Assembly: GCA_900319355.1 (NCBI GenBank)
Contig: ONOC01000008.1
Location: 1-56,626, forward strand
Source: an uncultured Eubacteriales bacterium
Lineage (GTDB): Bacteria; Bacillota; Clostridia; Lachnospirales; Lachnospiraceae
Length of the DNA: 56,626 nucleotides
Direction of reading: 5' to 3'
Shown here: piece by piece, positions 35,198 to 44,595 of the stretch
How positions within the stretch are numbered: position 1 is the first letter of the stretch
Layout: each line of letters starts with the position of its first letter
Made by a program: the position numbers and the translations under genes
Notes under the pieces: generated by a model
What the model was told of the DNA's origin: nothing
Databases searched by the model: none
What the model saw: the letters and a program-made list of their open reading frames with translations, nothing else

Positions 35198-35225
35198 GAA
35201 AAAAGCCGGAAAGGATTAAGACAGT

Positions 35226-36533
35226 TTGAGATATTTATGGGGCATACTGATTCTGGGTATCACCATTCTGTTTCATGAATTCGGACACATGGTGACGGCC
35301 AGAAAGAACGGTGTCTTTGTTGAGGAATTCTCGGTCGGGTTCGGTCCGAGAATTCTTTCGCATAAGAGCAGAAAGAGCGGAACTGTATATTCGTGGAAAA
35401 TCATACCCTTCGGCGGGTCCTGTGCCATGAGAGGTGAAACTGAAGAGGATGAACATGCGGAAGGAAGCTTTACGGGAGCGAAGCTCTGGCAGAAGGCGCT
35501 GATCGTTGCGGCGGGACCGCTGTTTAATTTCCTGCTCGCACTGATCGCGGCCTTTATACTGGCGGCCGCCCTGGGGCAGGATCCCGCGGTCGTAGCCAAA
35601 GTGGAAGCAGGATCCCCCGCGGAAGCGGCAGGCCTTGAAGAGGGCGATGAGATCATCCGGTTCGACGGGAGGACCATCCTGAACAGCCGGGATCTTCAGA
35701 TCAATCTGATGATCTACGGCGTGCCGACAGATAACGTCCGGATGACCGTCAGAAGAAACGGCGAAAAGGTTCAGATTTCCTATGTGCCGGAAACGACGAC
35801 GAGGTGGATGCTCGGCTTTTATTACGACGATACGGAGACAAAAAACGGTGTGCTAGTTACCACACTGGAAAAAGATTCCGCGCTGAAAGACGCGGGACTT
35901 GAGAACGGGGATGTCATCACGGCGCTCAACGGAGATGAAATCAGATCAACGGAAGATCTTCAGTCGTGGCTCTCCGAAAATCCGCTGGACGGCTCACCTG
36001 TTGACGTAACCTACCGGAGAGGAAGCAGGACAAAAACAGCGGAGCATGTCGTCCCCAGAAAAGAAGTCCGGGCTTCCGGCGATTTTTCCTTTACAGGAAA
36101 CTACGTAAAGCAGAATGCGGCGGGTGTGGTGAAAACCGCATGTACCGAGACCGCCTACAACATCGGACTTGTCTGGAAGACGCTGGGAGGTCTTGTCAGC
36201 GGCATCTTTTCCATCAATGACTTTTCCGGCCCTGTAGGCATCGTCAAGACCGTCGGGGATACATATCAGGAGGCTGCGCAGCATATTTCCTTTGCGGCTG
36301 CGCTCCTTACGCTGGTCAGTATCCTGTGTATGATTTCGGCCAATCTCGGCATTATGAATCTGATTCCGCTTCCGGCGCTCGACGGCGGGAAGCTGCTGAT
36401 CTACCTGATCGAGGCGGTTACGGGAAAACACATCAGTATGGAAGTGCAGTACCGGACAGATGTCGTGGGGCTGGGACTGCTGCTTGTTTTTTCCATGTAT
36501 ATTACGATACATGATATTCTGAGAATCATCTAA
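35226..36533 (+). CDS. rseP: Site-2 intramembrane metalloprotease, RseP family
   Basis: Zinc protease that cuts membrane-bound substrates such as anti-sigma factors or signal-peptide remnants. 435 residues. The first helix has HEFGH (zinc ligands and catalytic Glu); the third zinc ligand is in NLIPLPALDGGKLL near the C-terminus. Two PDZ domains lie between (about 120-190 and 200-275), whereas many Firmicute homologues have one. A TTG start at 35226 is needed to include HEFGH and the first membrane segment; AAAGGA lies 10 nt upstream. Confidence 0.93.
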   Translation: MRYLWGILILGITILFHEFGHMVTARKNGVFVEEFSVGFGPRILSHKSRKSGTVYSWKIIPFGGSCAMRGETEEDEHAEGSFTGAKLWQKALIVAAGPLFNFLLALIAAFILAAALGQDPAVVAKVEAGSPAEAAGLEEGDEIIRFDGRTILNSRDLQINLMIYGVPTDNVRMTVRRNGEKVQISYVPETTTRWMLGFYYDDTETKNGVLVTTLEKDSALKDAGLENGDVITALNGDEIRSTEDLQSWLSENPLDGSPVDVTYRRGSRTKTAEHVVPRKEVRASGDFSFTGNYVKQNAAGVVKTACTETAYNIGLVWKTLGGLVSGIFSINDFSGPVGIVKTVGDTYQEAAQHISFAAALLTLVSILCMISANLGIMNLIPLPALDGGKLLIYLIEAVTGKHISMEVQYRTDVVGLGLLLVFSMYITIHDILRII

Positions 36534-36540
36534 AAAAATC

Positions 36541-36569
36541 TTGACGCACAGATCATTCAGTGCTAATAT
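36541..36569 (+). promoter_or_regulatory. Promoter of tRNA-Leu
   Basis: TTGACG (36541-36546), 17 bp, TAATAT (36564-36569), ending about 32 nt before the tRNA. Confidence 0.7.
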
Positions 36570-36601
36570 AATCTTCGTTGCCGACAGAAAGGCAGCGAGA
36601 T

Positions 36602-36685
36602 GCGGAAGTGTCGGAATTGGTAGACGAGCAAGACTAAGGATCTTGTGGTAGCAATACCGTGAGGGTTCGATTCCCTTCTTCCGCA
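36602..36685 (+). tRNA. tRNA-Leu (anticodon AAG)
   Basis: 84 nt class II tRNA. Acceptor stem GCGGAAG/CTTCCGC, D arm with GAATTGGTAGA, anticodon stem CAAGA/TCTTG with loop CTAAGGA giving anticodon AAG, long variable arm, and T arm with GGGTTCGATTCCC. The 3' CCA is not encoded. A34 in a leucine tRNA implies inosine at the wobble position if TadA edits it. Confidence 0.93.
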
Positions 36686-36695
36686 TAGGCATAAA

Positions 36696-36735
36696 ACCGG
36701 AAATCCTTGTATGAGGGTTTCCGGTATTTTTTTTT
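36696..36735 (+). terminator. Terminator after tRNA-Leu
   Basis: ACCGGAAATCC/GGGTTTCCGGT, 11-bp stem with one G-T pair, then A and nine T. Confidence 0.9.
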
Positions 36736-36835
36736 GCCTGCAGATTTTTAAGCCTGAAAAAAAGGAAATCCGCCTTTCGCGGCGTATAAGACTATTGTAG
36801 AGCAGTTTTGTGACCCGGATGCAGGAGTGATCAGA

Positions 36836-37843
36836 ATGAATATCCGTGAACAGATCGAGCAGAATGAACTGGAAACGCTGAGTCCGTATGCATCCGTGAG
36901 CTGCCGGACAAAAGGAAGAAAAAAACCTCAGGAAAAGGATGAGGTACGCACGGAATTTATGCGTGACCGCGACAGGATTCTCCACTGCAAGGCTTTTCGC
37001 AGACTGAAGGACAAGACACAGGTTTTTCTGGATCCCGAGGGTGATCATTACCGCACGAGACTGACGCATACGCTCGAGGTTTCCCAGATCGCAAGGACGA
37101 TCGGCAGGGCCCTGAAGCTGAATACAGATCTGATCGAGGCGATCGCGCTGGGACATGATCTCGGCCACACACCTTACGGGCATGCCGGCGAGAGAACACT
37201 GAATGAGCTCATGCCGGAGGGGTTCCGCCATTACGAGCAGAGCCTTCGGGTGGTAGACTGTCTGGAAAACGAGGGAAAGGGTCTGAACCTGACCTGGGAG
37301 GTCCGGGACGGCATCCTGAATCATCAGATGGAGACAACACCAGGCACGCTGGAGGGCAGAGTCGTAAGAATTTCGGACAAAATCGCCTATATTCACCATG
37401 ATATGGATGATGCACAGCGCGCGGGTATTATTTCCGAGGATGATATTCCCGTGACGCTCCGCATGACGCTGGGTTACACCACGAAGGAGAGGCTGAATAC
37501 GCTGGTGCTTGACGTCATCCGTTCCAGTGCGGGAAAGAATGACATTCTTCAGTCACAGAGAATTCATGAGGCCATGATGCTTTTCAGAAAGCTCATGTTT
37601 GCCGATGTATATATGAACCCTGTCGCCAAGTCCGAAGAGGTGAAGGTGCACAGGATGATCACGGGACTCTACCAGTATTATACGGAGCATCCGAAGGAAA
37701 TGCCGGAGGAATACAGCCGGATGACGGATCAGGGAACCACCGTCAGCCGTGCTGTCGGCGATTATATTTCCGGAATGACAGACACCTACTGTGTGCGCCG
37801 GTTCCGTGAGATTTTTGAGCCGAAGTCCTGGGATATTTTCTGA
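36836..37843 (+). CDS. dgt: Deoxyguanosinetriphosphate triphosphohydrolase-like protein
   Basis: HD-domain dNTP triphosphohydrolase that may trim dNTP pools. 335 residues. Metal-binding HD motif: the first His is in RLTHTLEV (about 76), and HDLGHTPYGHAGE (about 107) supplies His-Asp and the extra catalytic His. The third segment SDKIAYIHHDMDDA provides the last Asp. ATG 36836 follows CAGGAG by 8 nt. It heads the dgt-dnaG-rpoD operon common in Clostridia. Confidence 0.92.
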   Translation: MNIREQIEQNELETLSPYASVSCRTKGRKKPQEKDEVRTEFMRDRDRILHCKAFRRLKDKTQVFLDPEGDHYRTRLTHTLEVSQIARTIGRALKLNTDLIEAIALGHDLGHTPYGHAGERTLNELMPEGFRHYEQSLRVVDCLENEGKGLNLTWEVRDGILNHQMETTPGTLEGRVVRISDKIAYIHHDMDDAQRAGIISEDDIPVTLRMTLGYTTKERLNTLVLDVIRSSAGKNDILQSQRIHEAMMLFRKLMFADVYMNPVAKSEEVKVHRMITGLYQYYTEHPKEMPEEYSRMTDQGTTVSRAVGDYISGMTDTYCVRRFREIFEPKSWDIF

Positions 37844-37878
37844 AAAAAGGCGCAGGAGGATTTTTATCGGAGACGGCT

Positions 37879-39675
37879 ATGTATTATTCAGAGGAAGTTT
37901 TGCAGGAAGTGCGTGAGCGGAACGACATTGTGGATGTCATTTCGCAGCACGTGCGGCTGCAGCGGCGCGGCGCCAATTACTTTGGTCTGTGCCCGTTCCA
38001 TCATGAAAAAACGGCTTCTTTTTCCGTCAGTCCGGACAAACAGATGTACTACTGCTTCGGATGCCACAAGGCGGGCAATGTCATTACCTTTGTGATGGAA
38101 TATGAGAATTATTCATTTACAGAGGCTGTTCAGTATCTGGCCGACAGGGCAGGTATCAGGCTTCCGGAAAAGAATCAGTCCGCCGAAGACCGGGCGAGGG
38201 CCGACAGACGGCAGAAACTTCTGGAAATCAACCGTACGGCGGCAACGTACTTCTATGAGAAGCTCAGAATGCCGTGCGGAAGCGCCGCCATGGCGTATCT
38301 GACAAAGCGCGGGATCAGTGCCGAAACCATGAAAAATTTCGGTCTGGGATATTCCGACAGATACAGTGATGACCTCTACAGATTCATGAAATCCAGAGGA
38401 TACAGCGACGATCTTCTGAAGGACAGCGGTCTGTTTCATTATGACAGCCGGAAAGGCTTCACCGACAAGTTCTGGAACCGCGTGATGTATCCGATTATGG
38501 ATGCCAATTCCCGCGTGATCGGCTTCGGCGGACGTGTCATGGGGGACGGACAGCCCAAATATCTGAATTCCCCGGAGACGGAGATTTTTAACAAGAGGCG
38601 GAATCTTTACGGTCTTCATGTGGCGCGGCGGACAAAGAAACATAACCTGATTATCTGCGAGGGCTACATGGATGTGATCTCGATGCATCAGGCGGGATAT
38701 ACCAACGCCGTTGCGTCTCTGGGAACAGCGCTGACGGATGAACAGTGCATGCTGATGAGCCGGTTCACGAAGGAAGTGCTTGTTATTTACGATATGGACA
38801 CGGCCGGTGTAAGTGCGGCGCTTCGGGCGATACCGATGCTTCGTGCAGCCGGCATTGCCACAAAAGTCGTCGACCTCAGACCGTGCAAGGATCCTGATGA
38901 ATTTATTCAGAAGAACGGCGGTGAGGCGTTTGAGCAGCGTCTGCTTTCAGCCAGAAACAGTTTCGCGTTTATCGTGGATCATGTGGAAAGCAGGTACGAT
39001 CCGCAGGATCCGGGGGAAAGGTCTCAGATGCTCCACGAGGACTGCGTCGAGGCTGCAAAAATCGAGGATGAGATCGAGCGGGAGAGCGATATGAAGTATC
39101 TCGCACAGAGATACGGCATCAGCGAGAAGATCATCAGCCGCTATGTGGCAAAGGAACTTTTAAGGGACACGGCGCAGCAGCAGAATGAGATCCGTGCACG
39201 GGAAGACAGGCAGCAGAAACGGGAGGCGCTGAAAGCGGATCCCGGCGATACGGAGCAGAAGATCATGCTGACGATGCTTACGTCACGCCCGGAGATCATT
39301 CCCAGAATTACGAAATATCTCACGCCTCAGGATTTTACCAATCCGATGTACCGGAAGGTCGCGGAGATGGTCTTTGATCAGGCCGGGAAAACCGGCAGGG
39401 TCAGCGAGGCAGGCATCATAGATTATTTCGGCACCGCGGAGGAGCAGTCAGAGGCCGCTTCTCTGTTTAATACCCATCTGGCACTTGATTCTGATGAGGA
39501 AAGAATCAGGGCCTTTACGGATGTGCTGATCCGCCTGAAAAGAAAGAGTCTGAAGGCGAGATCGGACGCGCTCGATCCTTCTGATATGAAGGGATTCATG
39601 CAGGTGATGGACGAGCGGAAGCAGATCGACAGGCTGGCGGCATCAGGGCTGCCGGATGAGATTTTCAGATCCTGA
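37879..39675 (+). CDS. dnaG: DNA primase
   Basis: Makes RNA primers for DNA replication. 598 residues. N-terminal CHC2 zinc-binding domain: CPFHHEKTASFSVSPDKQ then YYCFGC (about 39-63). TOPRIM catalytic core: LIICEGYMDVISMHQAG (about 256) and VLVIYDMDTAGVSAA (metal-binding acidic residues). The C-terminal third would bind the DnaB helicase. A GGAG site precedes ATG 37879; it lies 35 nt after dgt and 20 nt before rpoD. Confidence 0.97.
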   Translation: MYYSEEVLQEVRERNDIVDVISQHVRLQRRGANYFGLCPFHHEKTASFSVSPDKQMYYCFGCHKAGNVITFVMEYENYSFTEAVQYLADRAGIRLPEKNQSAEDRARADRRQKLLEINRTAATYFYEKLRMPCGSAAMAYLTKRGISAETMKNFGLGYSDRYSDDLYRFMKSRGYSDDLLKDSGLFHYDSRKGFTDKFWNRVMYPIMDANSRVIGFGGRVMGDGQPKYLNSPETEIFNKRRNLYGLHVARRTKKHNLIICEGYMDVISMHQAGYTNAVASLGTALTDEQCMLMSRFTKEVLVIYDMDTAGVSAALRAIPMLRAAGIATKVVDLRPCKDPDEFIQKNGGEAFEQRLLSARNSFAFIVDHVESRYDPQDPGERSQMLHEDCVEAAKIEDEIERESDMKYLAQRYGISEKIISRYVAKELLRDTAQQQNEIRAREDRQQKREALKADPGDTEQKIMLTMLTSRPEIIPRITKYLTPQDFTNPMYRKVAEMVFDQAGKTGRVSEAGIIDYFGTAEEQSEAASLFNTHLALDSDEERIRAFTDVLIRLKRKSLKARSDALDPSDMKGFMQVMDERKQIDRLAASGLPDEIFRS

Positions 39676-39695
39676 ATAAAGAAAGGACGTAAAAT

Positions 39696-40835
39696 ATGAA
39701 GCAGAAGCAGGACAACAGCAGGATTCTTGAGAAAACAAAGGAGCTTGTGGAGGAGGCCGGCAAGAAAGACAACACGCTCGACTACACGGAGATTGAGGCC
39801 GCCTTTAAGGATATGAAGCTGAGCGACAAGCAGCTTTCCGCGGTCGTCAAGTATCTGGAAGAACATGACATCTATGTTGTCAAAATCAGCGACCAGACGG
39901 GCGGCGATGATGAAGAGCCGGATGATGCGGAGATGATGCGCATGGAAGGCGACGAGGATGAAAGCGAGGACCTCGAGCATATCGACCTGTCCGTGCCGGA
40001 AGGCGTCAGTATCGAAGATCCTGTCCGCATGTACTTAAAGGAGATCGGCAAGGTTCCGCTGCTGACCGCAGACCAGGAGATCGAACTGGCCAAGAGGATG
40101 GAGCAGGGTGATGAGTCGGCGAAAAAGAAGCTCGCCGAGGCGAACCTCCGTCTGGTGGTTTCCATCGCAAAGCGGTATGTGGGCCGCGGCATGCTGTTCC
40201 TCGATCTGATTCAGGAGGGCAACCTGGGTCTTCTGAAGGCCGTTGAAAAATTCGACTACAGAAAAGGATATAAATTCTCGACCTATGCCACCTGGTGGAT
40301 CCGTCAGGCCATCACAAGAGCCATCGCGGACCAGGCAAGAACCATCAGAATTCCCGTGCACATGGTTGAGACGATCAACAAACAGGTGCGTGTTTCCCGT
40401 CAGCTGCTGCAGGAACTCGGACGCGAACCTACGCCGGAGGAAATCGCGGAGGAGATGCATGTGCCGGTAGAGAGGGTGCGTGAAATCATGAAGATTTCAC
40501 AGGAGCCGGTTTCTCTCGAGACACCGATCGGTGAAGAGGAAGACAGCCATCTGGGCGATTTTATTCCCGATGACAACACTCAGTCTCCTTCCGATGCGGC
40601 GGAATATCTGATGCTGACGGAGCAGCTGAACGAAGTGCTTGATACCCTGACAGAAAGAGAGCAGAAGGTCATCCGGCTTCGTTTCGGCCTCGACGACGGA
40701 AGGGCAAGAACCCTGGAAGAAGTCGGCAAGCAGTTCAATGTCACCCGTGAGAGAATCCGTCAGATCGAGGCGAAGGCGCTCCGCAAGCTCCATCACCCGA
40801 GCCGGAGCAAGAAACTGAGAGGATACCTGTCCTGA
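39696..40835 (+). CDS. rpoD: RNA polymerase primary sigma factor
   Basis: Housekeeping sigma-A. 379 residues: an acidic region 1.1 (about 20-90), region 1.2 ([16 protein letters not shown]), region 2 ([19 protein letters not shown] and [17 protein letters not shown], which read and melt the -10), region 3, and region 4 ([20 protein letters not shown], reading the -35). AAAGGA ribosome binding site. The stop overlaps the next start by one base (TGATG). Confidence 0.97.
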   Translation: MKQKQDNSRILEKTKELVEEAGKKDNTLDYTEIEAAFKDMKLSDKQLSAVVKYLEEHDIYVVKISDQTGGDDEEPDDAEMMRMEGDEDESEDLEHIDLSVPEGVSIEDPVRMYLKEIGKVPLLTADQEIELAKRMEQGDESAKKKLAEANLRLVVSIAKRYVGRGMLFLDLIQEGNLGLLKAVEKFDYRKGYKFSTYATWWIRQAITRAIADQARTIRIPVHMVETINKQVRVSRQLLQELGREPTPEEIAEEMHVPVERVREIMKISQEPVSLETPIGEEEDSHLGDFIPDDNTQSPSDAAEYLMLTEQLNEVLDTLTEREQKVIRLRFGLDDGRARTLEEVGKQFNVTRERIRQIEAKALRKLHHPSRSKKLRGYLS

Positions 40836-41626
40836 TGGCTGCCGTCCGGCTGTCGGAGAGGCTGACGGTGATCGCGTCCATGGTCCGGAAGGGAGCGTCC
40901 GTTGCCGATATCGGCACGGATCACGCGTACCTTCCGGTTGCGCTTCTTTCGGAGAAAAGAATCAGTCACGCGATCGCCATGGATGTGCGGAAAGGTCCGC
41001 TTTCTCATGCGGAAACGGATGTGAGGCAGGCAGGACTCTCGGACAGCATCGAGTGCAGGCTTTCAGACGGGTTTGATGCCCTTTCGGCGGGTGAGGCCGA
41101 TACAGCGGTGATCGCCGGCATGGGCGGCATTCTGATCACAGACATCCTGAGAAGAGGAGAAAAAATCGTCCGGACACTGGATGAACTGATCCTTGAACCG
41201 CAGTCCGAGCCCGACAGAGTCAGAAGATGCCTTTCGGATCTCGGATTTCTCATTGACTGCGAAAGAATGGTCCGTGAGGAGAATAAATTTTATCCCGTCA
41301 TCCACTGTGTGAACGGGGAAAAGCTTTCTGACGAAGAAAGAACTTCTGACAGATTTTTCCGTGCAGCGGCGGAAGAGGAGTGGCTGTACGGGCCATGCCT
41401 TCTGGCACGGCGTGATCCGGTGCTGTACGACTGTCTGAAGAAGCAGGAAAAGGTTTATACGGAACTGGAGAAAAAACTTGCGTCATGTGCAGAGAAGCAG
41501 GTGCTTTCTCCCGGCACTGAAGCACGGCGTAAGGAGATCAGTGAAACCCTTCAGTGCATCGGCTGCGCACTGCAGCGATATACGGGCGGCAACGCAGCTG
41601 ATGACAGCCGTACTGAAGTGATGTGA
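40835..41626 (+). CDS. trmK: tRNA (adenine(22)-N(1))-methyltransferase
   Basis: SAM-dependent methyltransferase that makes m1A22 in tRNA, a Gram-positive modification. 263 residues. SAM-binding motif VADIGTDHAYLPVALL (about 24-39), then AMDVRKGPL, the catalytic-type motif VIAGMGGILITDIL, and a C-terminal coiled coil (about 190-245). Overlaps rpoD by one base, so it is translationally coupled to it. Confidence 0.93.
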   Translation: MAAVRLSERLTVIASMVRKGASVADIGTDHAYLPVALLSEKRISHAIAMDVRKGPLSHAETDVRQAGLSDSIECRLSDGFDALSAGEADTAVIAGMGGILITDILRRGEKIVRTLDELILEPQSEPDRVRRCLSDLGFLIDCERMVREENKFYPVIHCVNGEKLSDEERTSDRFFRAAAEEEWLYGPCLLARRDPVLYDCLKKQEKVYTELEKKLASCAEKQVLSPGTEARRKEISETLQCIGCALQRYTGGNAADDSRTEVM

Positions 41627-41706
41627 GACAGGCACCGCGGCTGAACGTGAGCACTGAAACGATATCAGGAGGCGCTGCGGCTGAACCAGGGCCGCGCGGA
41701 AAACAA

Positions 41707-42519
41707 ATGAGAAGCGAAGAGATTATCAGCAGACTGGAGGAGGAATATCCGTTATCTTGCGCAGAGGACTGGGACAATCCCGGCCTTCTTGTCGGAAGGA
41801 GAGGCCGTGAGGTAGAGAACGTGTTTGTCGCTCTCGACGCCACGGAAGAAACCATCAGCGAGGCGGTGGATTTCGGGGCGGACATGATGATCACGCACCA
41901 TCCGCTGCTCTTTCACAGCGTGAAGCAGATCAATGACGATACGTTTCTCGGCAGACGCATTATCACGCTGATTGAAAACAACATAACCTATTATGCGATG
42001 CACACGAACTTTGATGTCATCGGCATGGCACAGCTGAATGAGGATCAGCTGGGCCTCGTGAACGCGCATGTACTGGATGTCACCGGAGAAAACGGCGGCG
42101 TGGAGGAGGGCATCGGCCGCGTGGGCGATCTGCCTCATTCCATGACGCTTCAGGATGCGGCAGCCTATGTGAGAAGCTGTTTCGGCCTTTCGACGGTTCG
42201 CTGCTACGGCCTCTCCGATGAAGAGGAAAACCTGTCGCCCGACGAAAAAATCCGCGTCAGCCGCTGCGCTGTCTGCGGAGGATCGGGAAAGAGCGTTGTG
42301 CAGAAGGCTGTCGCCGAGGGAGCCGATATACTGGTGACCGGGGATATCGATTATCATACAGCGATTGACGCCATGGCGCAGGGACTCTACATCATCGACG
42401 CCGGCCACTATGGAACGGAATACGGATTCATTGAGTTTATGGTCAGAAAGCTGAAGCGGCTCTTCCCGGAGCTGAAAATCCGGGGAGCCAGAATCCATCA
42501 GCCTTATATGATTGTGTGA
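41707..42519 (+). CDS. Nif3-like dinuclear metal center protein
   Basis: 270-residue member of the Nif3/YqfO family, possibly a GTP cyclohydrolase-like hydrolase; the true function is unsettled. Metal ligands: ITHHPLLF (about 66), HTNFDV and the C-terminal DAGHYGTEYGFIEF. It lacks the PII-like middle insert of B. subtilis YqfO. I chose ATG 41707 (MRSEEIISRLEEEYPL) because homologues begin here; the frame is open upstream to GTG 41623 but that segment looks non-coding. It ends overlapping the upstream frame of the next gene. Confidence 0.88.
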   Translation: MRSEEIISRLEEEYPLSCAEDWDNPGLLVGRRGREVENVFVALDATEETISEAVDFGADMMITHHPLLFHSVKQINDDTFLGRRIITLIENNITYYAMHTNFDVIGMAQLNEDQLGLVNAHVLDVTGENGGVEEGIGRVGDLPHSMTLQDAAAYVRSCFGLSTVRCYGLSDEEENLSPDEKIRVSRCAVCGGSGKSVVQKAVAEGADILVTGDIDYHTAIDAMAQGLYIIDAGHYGTEYGFIEFMVRKLKRLFPELKIRGARIHQPYMIV

Positions 42520-42533
42520 CGGAGGTGCAGCAG

Positions 42534-44222
42534 ATGGCAGAGGGTATGATTCGGATTACAATGGAGGGGAAAACCACGGAGGTTCCGGCGGGAACAACGT
42601 ACGGCAGCATTGTGCGCGACTGGCGTTCTCCCGAGGGATACCCTGCGCTTCTGGTGCTGGCGAACGGACGTCTTCGCGAACTTCACAAAATCGCAAACCG
42701 CGATTACACGATTGTTCCCGTATCCGCTGCGGACCGGTCCGGCATGGATACGTATAAAAGAAGTCTCTGTCTGCTGTTTCTGAAGGCTGTCTACGATACA
42801 CTGGAGAATCACTCGGATATTCATGCGATCCTCCGTTTCACGAACAGCAACGGCTATTACTTCACACTGAACAGAGGAACGGACCGGAAGGAAACGGTTC
42901 CGGTTACTGCAGAATTTGCGGCTTCCGTAAAGAAGCAGATGCAGGAACTCACGGAACGGGCGCTCCCCGTACACAAGAGGTCTGTTTCAACCTGGCGTGC
43001 GCGTGAATTTTTCCGGGCCGTGGGCATGACGGACAAGGATGAGCTTTTCCGTTACCGCATCGGGTCCCAGATTAATCTGTACAGTCTGGAAAATTATCAG
43101 GACTATTTCTACGGCTACATGGTCTCCAACACGAAGTATCTGAAATACTTTGATGTGGTTCCCTATGCGGACGGCATTGTCCTCGTGATTCCGGATGCCG
43201 ATGACTATACGCATGTGACACCGTTTCACGCGTACCGGAAGATTTTTGAAGTGCAGCAGCGATCCGAGGACTGGGCCGGAACGCTAGGCATCAGCTCCGT
43301 AGCCGATCTGAACAATTACATCCGTGACGGCAAAATCGGACATGAGCTGCTTGTGGCGGAGGCACTGCAGGAGAGCAACATCGCAGAGCTTGCGGCAAAA
43401 ATCCGCGACCGCGGCAATACGAAGTTTGTCATGATTGCCGGGCCTTCTTCATCGGGAAAGACGACCTTCTCGAGACGTCTGTCCATCCAGCTTTCCGCCC
43501 ACGGCATGACGCCACATCCGATCAGCCTGGATAATTTTTATCTGGACCGCGCGAGGTGTCCGAAGGATGAAAACGGGGATTATGATTTTGAGTCGCTGGA
43601 TTCACTTGACGTACCGCTCATCAAAAAGACACTGAAGGATCTGATCGACGGGAAAGAGGCAGAGCTTCCGAGATTCAATTTCATTACGGGAAAGCCGGAG
43701 TACCATGGCGACAGACTGAAACTCGGCAGAGATGATATTCTGGTCATTGAGGGGATTCACGGACTCAATGACAGACTGACGGAGGAGCTGCCGAAAGACA
43801 GTATTTTCAGGATTTACATCAGCGCGCTGACACAGCTCAATGTCGACGAGCACAACCATATTTCCACGACCGACGGACGGCTGATCCGCAGGATTGTCCG
43901 GGATAATCTGACACGCGGCACGAGCGCACAGGAAACCATCAACCGCTGGCCTTCTGTCAGGGCTGGTGAGCGGAAGAACATTTTCCCTCATCAGGAGAAC
44001 GCGGATGCGGTGTTCAATTCCGCGCTGATCTATGAACTGTCTGTGCTGAAGGTTTATGCCGAGCCGCTGCTGTTTCAGGTGCCTGATGATGCACCGGAAT
44101 ACCTTGAGGCGAAGAGACTGCTGAAGTTTCTGAGCTACTTCGTCGGGACGCCTTCAGATGATGTTCCCAGAAATTCGATCCTCAGAGAATTCATCGGGGG
44201 AAGCTGCTTCGATGTGTACTGA
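42534..44222 (+). CDS. TGS-like / uridine kinase fusion protein
   Basis: 562 residues. An N-terminal ubiquitin-like TGS region (about 1-60) and a segment resembling the threonyl-tRNA synthetase second domain are followed by a P-loop kinase of the uridine kinase/phosphoribulokinase family: Walker A GPSSSGKTTFSRRL (about 303), LDNFYLDR, FNFITGKPEYHGD, ILVIEGIHGLND and RLIRRIVRDNLTRG. Such fusions are known in Clostridia and Bacteroidetes; nucleoside phosphorylation is presumed. The synthetase HxxxH metal motif is not evident. ATG 42534 follows GGAGGTG; GTG 42516 lies upstream in frame. Confidence 0.88.
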   Translation: MAEGMIRITMEGKTTEVPAGTTYGSIVRDWRSPEGYPALLVLANGRLRELHKIANRDYTIVPVSAADRSGMDTYKRSLCLLFLKAVYDTLENHSDIHAILRFTNSNGYYFTLNRGTDRKETVPVTAEFAASVKKQMQELTERALPVHKRSVSTWRAREFFRAVGMTDKDELFRYRIGSQINLYSLENYQDYFYGYMVSNTKYLKYFDVVPYADGIVLVIPDADDYTHVTPFHAYRKIFEVQQRSEDWAGTLGISSVADLNNYIRDGKIGHELLVAEALQESNIAELAAKIRDRGNTKFVMIAGPSSSGKTTFSRRLSIQLSAHGMTPHPISLDNFYLDRARCPKDENGDYDFESLDSLDVPLIKKTLKDLIDGKEAELPRFNFITGKPEYHGDRLKLGRDDILVIEGIHGLNDRLTEELPKDSIFRIYISALTQLNVDEHNHISTTDGRLIRRIVRDNLTRGTSAQETINRWPSVRAGERKNIFPHQENADAVFNSALIYELSVLKVYAEPLLFQVPDDAPEYLEAKRLLKFLSYFVGTPSDDVPRNSILREFIGGSCFDVY

Positions 44223-44241
44223 GTGCTTCTGTATATTCTCA

Positions 44242-44454
44242 GGCAGCCATCGGATGCATCATCCTTTTCGCTCCGGTCACATTCGCCGTGTATCTCCATC
44301 GGCCATTCTCACCTGAAAGGCGGCGCTGCGGAACGCGCCTGCTGGCGCAGGCTTGAACGGGTTCTCGCGCTTATCACCTTATCAGGTTCGACTGACCGGG
44401 AGATACATCGGCTCTGTGAAGTCGCTCAAAGGGTGACAGCATCCGATGGCTGCC
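44242..44454 (+). repeat. RptB fold-back element, copy 1
   Basis: 213-bp element that folds on itself over nearly its full length. The outer arms are GGCAGCCATCGGATGC and GCATCCGATGGCTGCC (perfect 16 bp). Further arms pair imperfectly (CGCTCCGGTCAC with GTGAAGTCGCT; GTGTATCTCC with GGGAGATACAT; ACCTGA with TCAGGT), ending in CCTGC-tggc-GCAGG at the centre. A second copy (55026-55236) is about 91% identical by hand count, with paired changes in the stems. No ORF of note. It lies between the kinase fusion gene and rnpB. The name is mine. Confidence 0.9.
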
Positions 44455-44561
44455 GCTGAACTTAAAGGACAGGCGGCAGGGCTGTCTCATATAAAAGTTT
44501 CCGTGTGCGTCAGTGGCCGGCAGGGAGCCGGCGAGCCGATGTCTGAAAATTAATTTGCGCT

Positions 44562-44589
44562 TTGCAAAGACGGAACTTTGTGATAGCAT
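44562..44589 (+). promoter_or_regulatory. Promoter of rnpB
   Basis: TTGCAA (44562-44567), 16 bp, TAGCAT (44584-44589), placing the start within a few bases of the RNA 5' end at 44596. Confidence 0.6.
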
Positions 44590-44595
44590 AACGGA

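Noticed and set aside
44242..44454. RptB as a simple intrinsic terminator of the upstream gene
   Set aside because: It has no U-tract and is far longer than a terminator; copy 2 lies after a separate, perfect terminator.
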